Positions 15,827-22,253 of a DNA stretch of 22,253 nt are shown here, piece by piece. The DNA is from JAAXHE01 sp964551635. Lineage in GTDB: Bacteria; Latescibacterota; UBA2968; GCA-2709665. Under the pieces are notes generated by a model. That model was given only the letters and a program-made list of their open reading frames with translations, had not been told where the DNA came from and did no database searches. The DNA is taken from positions 1-22,253 of the forward strand of contig CAZKDZ010000263.1 of assembly GCA_964551635.1 (NCBI GenBank). Reading direction: 5' to 3'. The stretch's first letter is position 1. Each line of letters starts with the position of its first letter. The position numbers and the translations under genes were made by a program.

Positions 15827-17236
15827 GTGGAGGCGTTGCAATTTTCCCACACGTGTCGTAAAAATTCACACCTGACAAAGTATCCCGTTTCAATTGTGAT
15901 GGTCTTCGTTGTCGTGATCGGTATCCGTCCGTGCGATTCCGAATCCGGACAGCCCCAATACGATCTCGCGGGATGCGTACGGATGGCGTTTTCGTCGAGT
16001 CCATCCATTCAGGCCGCCAGGGCGGACCTGCAGATCGCAGAGAACAGGCTCCGGCAGGTGCATGCCGCGCGATTTCTTCCGGGGCTGGATTTTACATGGA
16101 TGGTCGGGCCATCGCCGGAGGCACGAGGCGACGCACTTACCGGGGAGAGCAACTGGCGGCGGATGAGAGTGTTCACAAGGACCGAATTGTCGCTGGTTCA
16201 GCCACTCTTCACCTTTGGAAAGCTCAGTGCCGCGGTAGAAGCGGCATCCGGGGGCATCGAAGCGCGCCGCGCCGGACTGACCGGATCCCGGTTCGACCTG
16301 GAGCAACAGGTCGCCAGGGCGTACTATCTGCTGCTTTTGGCGAATCAGCTTCGGGAACTCGCGCTCGAGTCACATGGGGAAATCGACAGGGCGCGGCGGA
16401 CGATCGTCGAAAAGCTGGATGCCGATACGGGGGATTTTACGTATACGGATCTGCACCGTATCGACAGGTTTGTTTTCGACGTGGAGGAGAATGCAAACAA
16501 GGTTGTCAGGAGTCAGGGGATCGCACGTTCGGCGCTCCGAACTCTCATTGGGCTTTCAGAGTCCGATTCGCTTGTTCTGGCGGAAGGAAGTCTGAGGCCG
16601 GTTGACGTTCAAATCCGTCCGCTGGATTATTATCTGTCGCTTGTCGAGAGGCGCCCGGATCTGGGGCAGCTTCGGGAAGGCCTGCGAGTGCGGTCGGCAC
16701 AGGTGCGCGCCGTCCGAACAGACCTGTTTCCACAGGTTTTCCTGGCCGGCCGGTTCAAATACGGTCTTGCGCCGAACAGGGACCGCCAGCGGAACCCGTT
16801 TCTGAAAGACGAGTTCAACGTGACTGAGTTGGGCGCCGTGCTGGGCTTCCGGCAGTCATTGTCATTCGCAAGTACAAGAGCAAAGGTGAAAGAAGCCCGT
16901 CTGTCCTACGAAAAACTCGGCTATCAGGCTCAGTTGGCGGAACAGGGCGCCAGGCTTGAGATCGAAAGCGCATATCTCTCTCTCATCGAAGCGAAGGCCA
17001 ATATCGAAGCGGCGCGAAAAGCCCGCCGCGCAACCAGGCGGTGGTTTGTTTCGGCGAGAGACGGATTCAATGCGGGGCTGGAGGAGGCGGGAGACATGGT
17101 CGATGCAGTGAAAGAGTACGGCATTATTCGCGCCAAGTACTATCAGGCTGTATTGGAGTTTAATCTCGCCTGGATCGCATTGCAGCGAGCGACGGGAACT
17201 TCGATATTGGAGGAAACCGGGAGGGTGTCATGGTAG
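15827..17236 (+). CDS. TolC-family outer-membrane channel protein
   Basis: 469 residues from GTG 15827, chosen because GGGAGG sits six bases upstream and a signal-like segment follows (VSIVMVFVVVIGIRP); GTG 15746 and ATG 15809 are in-frame alternatives. The body has the duplicated outer-membrane efflux protein pattern: YDLAGCVRMAFSSSPSIQAARADL, LSLVQPLFTFGKLSAAVEAA, then a second half with RRPDLGQLREGLRVRSAQVRAV and DLFPQVFLAGRF, LGFRQSLSF and a long coiled helix ending EFNLAWIALQRATG. TolC proteins form trimeric channel-tunnels that serve type I secretion or RND/ABC efflux. The stop overlaps the next gene's start by seven bases, so translation is coupled. No membrane-fusion protein gene is seen nearby, which is unusual for a classical tripartite pump. 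Confidence 0.88.
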   Translation: MEALQFSHTCRKNSHLTKYPVSIVMVFVVVIGIRPCDSESGQPQYDLAGCVRMAFSSSPSIQAARADLQIAENRLRQVHAARFLPGLDFTWMVGPSPEARGDALTGESNWRRMRVFTRTELSLVQPLFTFGKLSAAVEAASGGIEARRAGLTGSRFDLEQQVARAYYLLLLANQLRELALESHGEIDRARRTIVEKLDADTGDFTYTDLHRIDRFVFDVEENANKVVRSQGIARSALRTLIGLSESDSLVLAEGSLRPVDVQIRPLDYYLSLVERRPDLGQLREGLRVRSAQVRAVRTDLFPQVFLAGRFKYGLAPNRDRQRNPFLKDEFNVTELGAVLGFRQSLSFASTRAKVKEARLSYEKLGYQAQLAEQGARLEIESAYLSLIEAKANIEAARKARRATRRWFVSARDGFNAGLEEAGDMVDAVKEYGIIRAKYYQAVLEFNLAWIALQRATGTSILEETGRVSW

Positions 17237-18669
17237 AAAAGGCGGTGATTATCGCTGCCGGTATGGGCAGCCGCCTGAACGGACAAGGATGTGGCAGTCC
17301 GAAGCCGCTTGTTAAAGTGGCCGGCGTGGGGCTGTTGAAGAGGGCCATTCTGACCGCAAGAAGGGCAGGGATATCGGAGTTTGCCATCGTCATTGGCTAT
17401 CGGGGCGATGAAATACGCGAAGCCATCGCAAACGACCCGCAGATCGACGTGAATATAGATTGGATTGAAAATCCGGATTGGAAGCGGGGCAATGGCCTTT
17501 CCGTACTGAAAGCGCGTGATTACGTGGACGGTACGTTTCTTCTGTTGATGGCGGACCATCTGTTCGAACCGAAGGTAATCACCCGAATGCGGGGTCTGTT
17601 GCTGGGCGCCGGCGAGTCGGCGCTGTGCATTGACACCCGGCTGGAACGGATTCAGGATCTGGATGACGCGACCAAAGTCGTCCTTGAGGGCGACCGGATC
17701 CGGAGGATCGGCAAGGGGTTGAGAGAATACGACGCGGTGGATACGGGTATCTTTCTCTGCAGTCAGGCGCTGTTCGACGGTCTTGAGCTTGCCGTTGCTG
17801 GCGGCGACGAAACGCTCTCGGGAGGCGTGCGGGTCATCGCGTCTCGAGGAGACATGAGGGCGGTTGATATCGATGGCATGTTCTGGCAGGATGTGGATAC
17901 GCCGGAAGCGTTGCGTCTGGGAGAAACGGCATTGTTCGGTCAGTTGGGCAAGCCGACTGACGGGTTTGTGTCGCGGCATTTCAACAGAAAGATTTCGGCC
18001 TGGATTTCAAGATGCCTGGTAAAGACCCCGGCGACCCCCAACCAGATTTCGGTCGCCGCGATGATGACGACTTTTCTGGCCGGTTGGGCGATGGCGGAGG
18101 GGAGCCACTTGTACGTAGCGCTGGGAGGGCTGCTCTTTCAATTTGCCTCTATCGTCGACGGCTGCGACGGAGAGATCGCTTCCCTTAAGTTTGCGGGGTC
18201 CCGCTTCGGCGAATGGTTGGATACAGTCGCGGACAACGTATCCTACCTCGGGTTCTTTTCGGGTGTCATATTCGGGATGTACAAATTGACGGCGGAACCG
18301 GTTGTCTTCGCGCTGGGTTTCATCGCCCTTGCCTTGAATGTGCTTGCTGTGCTGCTCATCTGCGTGTACCTGAAACAGAGTGGATCCGGAAGCATCGTAA
18401 GTTTCAATATGGGTTTTTCAAGCGAAGTACCGGAAGAGCGCCGCGGATACTTGCACCGGATCTATTGTGGGCTGAAGTTCGCGTGTCGCCGTGACTTCTT
18501 CGCCGCACTGTTCTGCGTCCTGGCGGTTCTGAACTGCCTGGAGGCGATCTTCTGGATTTTCGTACTCGGATCCGGCCTGGTCGTGAGCGCCGTCTTCGGA
18601 TTCATCGGACACATCATGCGGACGCGCGCGACGGAAGCCGAGAAGCTGGTTTCGGGAAAGGCGGATTGA
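17230..18669 (+). CDS. Bifunctional nucleotidyltransferase/CDP-alcohol phosphotransferase (IPCT-DIPPS-like)
   Basis: 479-residue fusion. Residues 1-~235 are a sugar/polyol-phosphate nucleotidyltransferase: IIAAGMGSRL (7-16), SPKP (23-26, Lys25), NPDWKRGNGLSVL (81-93), LLMADHLF (105-112), DVDTPEAL. Residues ~245-475 are a membrane CDP-alcohol phosphatidyltransferase with the motif D310-x2-D313-G314-x2-A317-S318-x8-G327-x3-D331-x3-D335; the usual Arg after Ala is Ser. The order matches CTP:inositol-1-phosphate cytidylyltransferase/di-myo-inositol-phosphate-phosphate synthase, known from hyperthermophiles; bacterial relatives in mesophiles probably make a phosphodiester lipid or polyol. It is overlapped by the TolC gene and followed by lipid-transport genes. 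Product identity is inference. Confidence 0.85.
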   Translation: MVEKAVIIAAGMGSRLNGQGCGSPKPLVKVAGVGLLKRAILTARRAGISEFAIVIGYRGDEIREAIANDPQIDVNIDWIENPDWKRGNGLSVLKARDYVDGTFLLLMADHLFEPKVITRMRGLLLGAGESALCIDTRLERIQDLDDATKVVLEGDRIRRIGKGLREYDAVDTGIFLCSQALFDGLELAVAGGDETLSGGVRVIASRGDMRAVDIDGMFWQDVDTPEALRLGETALFGQLGKPTDGFVSRHFNRKISAWISRCLVKTPATPNQISVAAMMTTFLAGWAMAEGSHLYVALGGLLFQFASIVDGCDGEIASLKFAGSRFGEWLDTVADNVSYLGFFSGVIFGMYKLTAEPVVFALGFIALALNVLAVLLICVYLKQSGSGSIVSFNMGFSSEVPEERRGYLHRIYCGLKFACRRDFFAALFCVLAVLNCLEAIFWIFVLGSGLVVSAVFGFIGHIMRTRATEAEKLVSGKAD

Positions 18670-18784
18670 CAAGAGAGATGCTTGCAGGGAAATTCTCGAA
18701 AGTAACGAACGGGTATCGAACCGGCCGGAGTGGTGTTGCAGTGCCGGGTCGTTTTGTTTCTGGCCGAAAAAGGAACTGGATAAA

Positions 18785-19408
18785 ATGAGAAATTTGTCGT
18801 ATATTATTGTGTTTTATGCCCTTGTCGGGTTTTTGGGTTATGGCTTCGCCCAGGGTGCCGGCCAGGCTGATCGGTTGCTCCAGTCGATGAAGGAACGGGA
18901 CAGGTCGATAAAGGCAATTGTGAATTCGGAAACCGCGGGAGAAACAGCCGAGGAGCGGGAACAGCTGAAGGCGATCGTCGAAGGCATGTTCGATTTCCGC
19001 CGGTTCGGCAAGGTCGCGTTGGGCCGTCACTGGCAGCGGCGCAATGAGGCGGAGCAGGCTGAATTCGCGGATCTGTGCAGGCGCCTGATCGTCAGAAATT
19101 ACGCGGATCCGAAGCTGTATACGAAATCCGAGAAAATCGAATATGTGGGTTCGGAGGTCGACAGTACGGAAGGTGTTGTCCGGACAATCGTACACTATAA
19201 GGATGAGCAGAGCAACATCGACTACAAGCTCCACCCGGTCAACGGAAAGTGGCTGGTGTACGATATGGTGATTGACGATCTGAGTGTTGCCAGAAACAAT
19301 CGATCTCAGTTCTACAAAGAAATCCGCAAGTCGTCGTACGAGGGCCTTGTAAAGAAACTCAGAGACAAGCTGAACGAGGACGAGGCTGACGGGAAAGGGA
19401 AGGAATGA
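18785..19408 (+). CDS. MlaC/HpnM-like periplasmic lipid-binding protein
   Basis: 207 residues with an N-terminal signal peptide (YIIVFYALVGFLGYGFAQ). The Tgt2/MlaC fold is recognisable: MFDFRRFGKVALGRHWQRRNEAEQAEFADLCRRLIVRNYA (~80-119), then VVRTIVHYKDE, IDYKLHPVNGKWLVYDMVIDDLSVARNNRSQFYKEI. MlaC carries phospholipid between inner and outer membranes; the related HpnM belongs to hopanoid clusters. The C-terminus is a charged tail. AAGGA lies upstream of ATG 18785. It is separated by only three bases from the RND exporter gene, the same order as hpnM-hpnN. The 115-bp gap before it holds a perfect TTGACA (18666-18671) but only a poor -10. Confidence 0.87.
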   Translation: MRNLSYIIVFYALVGFLGYGFAQGAGQADRLLQSMKERDRSIKAIVNSETAGETAEEREQLKAIVEGMFDFRRFGKVALGRHWQRRNEAEQAEFADLCRRLIVRNYADPKLYTKSEKIEYVGSEVDSTEGVVRTIVHYKDEQSNIDYKLHPVNGKWLVYDMVIDDLSVARNNRSQFYKEIRKSSYEGLVKKLRDKLNEDEADGKGKE

Positions 19409-19411
19409 TTC

Positions 19412-21859
19412 ATGCAGGATAGGTTGAGGTTTCTGGCGGACTTTGTCTACCGACGACACGCCGTTATTATCATCGTTTCGACTCTTCTTTCGATTTTTTG
19501 CAGTTTTTTTGTCTATCGTCTGATCCTGCGCCTCGAGACGGATATCGCGGCCCTGATCCCGGAACACTATCCCAGCGTGAAGACGCTTGAAGATATCAAG
19601 GCGCGGCTGGGTGGCGTGGGAAGCCTGGTTGTTCTGGCGGAGTGTGAGGATTTCTCGGCGTCCAGGCGATTCGTGGAAGATCTGTTTGTTGAACTGAAGG
19701 CAGAAAAGTACTGGAAATACGTAAATTACGTCGATTTTAAGCGTGAGGTGGACTTCTTCAAGGAAAACGCGCTGTTGTATATGGACCTCGAGGATCTGGA
19801 GGACATACAACTTAGAATCGACGACCGTATCCGGCAGGAGAAACTGAAGCTGTCCCCGTTGTTTTTCAGTCTCGACGACGGCGAAGACGACGAAACGCTG
19901 GATTTTTCGGACATCGAGTCGAAGTACAAGGAAAACGGAGAGCGCGGGCACGAAGTCTATTATACCAATTCGGACAGTACGATCGTTGCGGTTGAGGTAA
20001 TGGCATCGGGAACGGTGAGCAATATCGGATTCGCCAAAGAGATGTACGGCGCAATCCGGAATGCCGTGCAGACGCTGGATCCGGTATCCTACCATCCCGG
20101 GATGATCGTCTCCATTGGAGGATCGTACAAGAACAAGATCGATGAATATAACGTCATTCTGGACGATATCGCGTCGACAGTCATGTTCGGATTCGTAGGT
20201 GTCGTCCTGCTCCTCACGTTTTATTTCAGGCAGCCGCTGGCTGCTTTTTTTGTTGCCATTCCGCTGGTTATGGGGTTGACGTGGGCCTTTGCAATCACCT
20301 ATTGGGTGATTGGCAACCTGAACACGATGACCGGATTTCTGTTCGTGATTCTGTTCGGTCTGGGAATCGACTTCGGCATTCACATGTTTTCCAGGTACCT
20401 GGAAGATCGAATGGCGAACATGAATGTCCGGCAGTCGGTCGAGACGATGTTGATCCAGACGGGTCAGGCCATACTGACGGCCGCGCTGACCACCTCGATG
20501 GCGTTCTATTCGCTCACGATTACGGATTTCAAGGGATTTTCGGAATTCGGCTTCATCGTTGGCACGGGGATTGTCATGTCTCTGGTGTCAATGACCATGG
20601 TGCTTCCGGCCTTTCTCGTTCTTGCCGACGAACGCCTGAAGCTCGTGCGGATGCGGCACGTTCTGGGACACCATCGGGGCTCCGGCAAGGGCCGGTTTCC
20701 GCTGGCGCCGGCTGTGTTCGTGGTTACAATCGCCGTTACGGTCTACCTGGCCTTCAACCTCGACCGGATCCAGTTTGAATATGATTTCACCAACCTGCGT
20801 TCCAATCTTGCGACGTCGAAAGAGGTGAAGGACAAAATCAACTCGCTCTCGAAATTCAGAGGCGAGTCGCATTCACCGAGCGTGGTACTGGCCGACAGCA
20901 CAGAGGAGCTGGATGAAATCGTCGCTGCGGTCAACGGCAAGATCGCTTCCGACGATCCGACGCCGACAATTGACAAGATCAGAACGCTCTGGTCCTTCCT
21001 TCCCGAACAGGAGGACGAAAAACTGGCGTTGATCGCCGAACTTCGCGAGCTGGTGGACGGCGAGGGCGCGAAATTGCTGAAGGGCGAGCAGAAGGAGCGA
21101 GTGGACGAGTTGCGCGAATTGATGGACGTGAACAAGCTGCACGTGGACGACCTGCCCAAGAACATCCTGCGCAAATTTGCGACGGTCGACGGCAGCCGCG
21201 CCCATTTTGCTTTCATCTACCCCAGCGTGCAACTTCGGGACGGACGACAGGCAATCGAGTTCGCGAACGACAGCCACCTGATTACGACTGAATCCGGAAA
21301 TACATTTTATTCATCCAGTTCCAGTATCATCTTCGCGGATATGCTCAAGTTGATGATCCGGGACAGCAGGTGGGCGATCGGTATCACGCTTCTTGTCGTC
21401 TTCCTGATCGTATTCATCGATTTCAGAAGCGTCCGAAACGGGTTGCTGGTCATGCTGCCGTTGATCTGTGGCGCTATCTGGATGTGCGGAAGCATGTTTC
21501 TGACCGGGATGAAATTGAATTTCTACAATATGGTTGCCTTGCCCACCATCATCGGGATGGGCATCGATAACGGCGTGCATCTGTTCCACAGGTATCAGGA
21601 GGAAGGCGCGGACTCGACACCGGTGATCCTCCGGAATACGGGTGGCGCGATGCTCGTATCGATGATGACAACCATGATTGGCTTTTTCGGCTTGATTATG
21701 GCAAGGCATCCCGGTTTGAATTCTATTGGAAAACTGGCCGTGATCGGCCTTCTGACCTGTTTTGTCGCGGCCGTCGTCGTCCTGCCTGCCGTGCTCGAGA
21801 TTCTGGACCGCTTCAAGGGAAGGCGGGGCCCGGTCAGAATCGGAAGTGCGCGGCCATAA
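19412..21859 (+). CDS. RND/MMPL-family exporter (HpnN-like)
   Basis: 815-residue inner-membrane protein with the duplicated RND plan: first helix (~17-38), large periplasmic loop (~40-250), five helices (~255-405), a seventh helix (~432-450), a second periplasmic region (~450-655), and five final helices. The paired signature in helix 4/10 is clear: FGLGIDFGIHMFSRYLEDR (Asp320) and GMGIDNGVHLFHRYQEEG (Asp719), the acidic residues expected to carry protons. The family includes MmpL lipid exporters and HpnN, which moves hopanoids to the outer membrane. Charged insertions (DDGEDDETLD ~155-164) are unusual. It is coupled to the MlaC-like gene, so lipid export is the best-supported role. Positions are counted from ATG 19412. 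Confidence 0.9.
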   Translation: MQDRLRFLADFVYRRHAVIIIVSTLLSIFCSFFVYRLILRLETDIAALIPEHYPSVKTLEDIKARLGGVGSLVVLAECEDFSASRRFVEDLFVELKAEKYWKYVNYVDFKREVDFFKENALLYMDLEDLEDIQLRIDDRIRQEKLKLSPLFFSLDDGEDDETLDFSDIESKYKENGERGHEVYYTNSDSTIVAVEVMASGTVSNIGFAKEMYGAIRNAVQTLDPVSYHPGMIVSIGGSYKNKIDEYNVILDDIASTVMFGFVGVVLLLTFYFRQPLAAFFVAIPLVMGLTWAFAITYWVIGNLNTMTGFLFVILFGLGIDFGIHMFSRYLEDRMANMNVRQSVETMLIQTGQAILTAALTTSMAFYSLTITDFKGFSEFGFIVGTGIVMSLVSMTMVLPAFLVLADERLKLVRMRHVLGHHRGSGKGRFPLAPAVFVVTIAVTVYLAFNLDRIQFEYDFTNLRSNLATSKEVKDKINSLSKFRGESHSPSVVLADSTEELDEIVAAVNGKIASDDPTPTIDKIRTLWSFLPEQEDEKLALIAELRELVDGEGAKLLKGEQKERVDELRELMDVNKLHVDDLPKNILRKFATVDGSRAHFAFIYPSVQLRDGRQAIEFANDSHLITTESGNTFYSSSSSIIFADMLKLMIRDSRWAIGITLLVVFLIVFIDFRSVRNGLLVMLPLICGAIWMCGSMFLTGMKLNFYNMVALPTIIGMGIDNGVHLFHRYQEEGADSTPVILRNTGGAMLVSMMTTMIGFFGLIMARHPGLNSIGKLAVIGLLTCFVAAVVVLPAVLEILDRFKGRRGPVRIGSARP

Positions 21860-21922
21860 CCGGTTTGCAGGCAGGATGCCGACCGTCCCGATCTTTCCCG
21901 CTGAAATCCGAGTGCCCTCGAA

Positions 21923-21962
21923 GACAGAATACGCACCCCTTCGCGTGTTCTGTCCTTTTTTT
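21923..21962 (+). terminator. Strong rho-independent terminator
   Basis: GACAGAATACGC (21923-21934) pairs over twelve bases with GCGTGTTCTGTC (21943-21954), with one G-U pair and an eight-base loop, and is followed by CTTTTTTT. It lies 64 bases after the RND stop and closes the plus-strand series. Confidence 0.85.
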
Positions 21963-21971
21963 GCCTGCGTC

Positions 21972-22000
21972 TTGACGCGTGGCACGCGAGGATTTATCTT
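21972..22000 (+). promoter_or_regulatory. Sigma70 promoter of the last gene
   Basis: TTGACG (21972-21977) and TATCTT (21995-22000) are separated by exactly 17 bp, directly after the terminator. The start of transcription would be near 22007, about 43 bases before the next ATG. Confidence 0.6.
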
Positions 22001-22049
22001 ATCTATCCGTCGATTGTTCCCAATTCTCCGGTAGACAGGGCGCCAGCGT

Positions 22050-22253
22050 ATGGGTTTTTGGATCGCGTTTTTCGTCAGTCTGGTTTCGGGACTGTACACC
22101 TCGTTGTGGGGCGCATACAAGGACTCCCCCTATGAGGGCCTGAAACGCCGCACTTTTCCCCGCAGCGTCTGTTTTCATTCCGTGATTTTCTGCGTGCTCT
22201 ATTGGCTGCCCTCTTTTTCCGAAAATTTCCGCCAATTGAGCCTGTTTCAGGTT
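22050..22253 (+). CDS. Unrecognised membrane protein, 5' part (runs off window)
   Basis: Sixty-eight codons from ATG 22050 are open to the window end with no stop. Two hydrophobic stretches (MGFWIAFFVSLVSGLYTSLW and, after a basic GLKRRTFPRS loop, VCFHSVIFCVLYWLP) indicate an integral membrane protein. The first helix begins at the start codon with no cleavable-signal look. I do not recognise the family. It has its own promoter after the terminator, so it is a separate transcription unit; any link to the lipid-export genes would be by position only. Confidence 0.6.
   Translation, partial: MGFWIAFFVSLVSGLYTSLWGAYKDSPYEGLKRRTFPRSVCFHSVIFCVLYWLPSFSENFRQLSLFQV

Noticed and set aside
18666..18694. 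Possible promoter before the MlaC-like gene with perfect TTGACA
   Set aside because: At 17-bp spacing the -10 would be GAAATT, three of six matches; the -35 also overlaps the preceding stop codon.
18614..20383. Long minus-strand open frame of 589 codons
   Set aside because: It is antisense to the MlaC-like and RND genes, rich in His/Gln/Arg without domain character, and is a typical GC-codon shadow.

Overview
The window (about 22.3 kb, GC-rich at roughly 60% by eye) reads as one contig of a Gram-negative bacterium. Evidence for an outer membrane is strong: a BamA/D15-like beta-barrel tail ending in Phe, a TolC-family channel, an MlaC-like periplasmic lipid carrier and several lipoprotein or signal-peptide proteins. 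A TPR/GWxTD-domain protein, TolB-like barrel proteins and short archaeal-type PurA sequence fit the FCB-type or deep-branching phyla often known from metagenomes (Latescibacterota- or Gemmatimonadota-like). That placement is an inference; there is no rRNA gene here to settle it. No tRNA, rRNA, CRISPR array, transposase or phage gene was seen.

Left part (1-5.7 kb): the 3' part of a beta-barrel gene (+), a ~169 bp palindromic REPIN/MITE-like element, a PQQ-type aldose dehydrogenase lipoprotein (+), a convergent intergenic region with a nested hairpin and a third copy of the repeat end, then a minus-strand pair: a sugar-phosphate isomerase/epimerase-like TIM barrel and, upstream of it, a LivJ-type solute-binding lipoprotein with an extra N-terminal Ig-like/carboxypeptidase-regulatory-like domain. 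Further upstream on the same strand lies a GTG-started 5' fragment of a short-form adenylosuccinate synthetase gene (purA) that stops at the IMP-binding loop.

Middle part (5.7-12.5 kb): an AT-rich divergent promoter region, a LysR-type regulator (+), a secreted TPR/GWxTD protein (+) with a recognisable sigma70 promoter, a glycerate 2-kinase (+), then a convergent two-gene minus operon (SdpI/DUF1648-like membrane protein, coupled by a GTGA overlap to an EamA/DMT exporter).

Right part (12.5-22.25 kb): a tight plus-strand series that is the most interesting region. It holds a TPR protein with a C-terminal parvulin domain, a GT4 glycosyltransferase (TGATG overlap), a TolC-like channel preceded by a good sigma54-type -24/-12 match, a fused nucleotidyltransferase/CDP-alcohol phosphotransferase of the IPCT-DIPPS type (overlapping the TolC gene), an MlaC/HpnM-like lipid carrier, and an HpnN/MMPL-like RND exporter. 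A strong rho-independent terminator closes it. Together they look like a system that makes a CDP-activated polyol-phosphate product, probably a glycosylated or inositol-type lipid, and moves it to the outer membrane; this is inferred from family membership and gene order. After the terminator a new promoter drives an unrecognised membrane protein that runs off the window.
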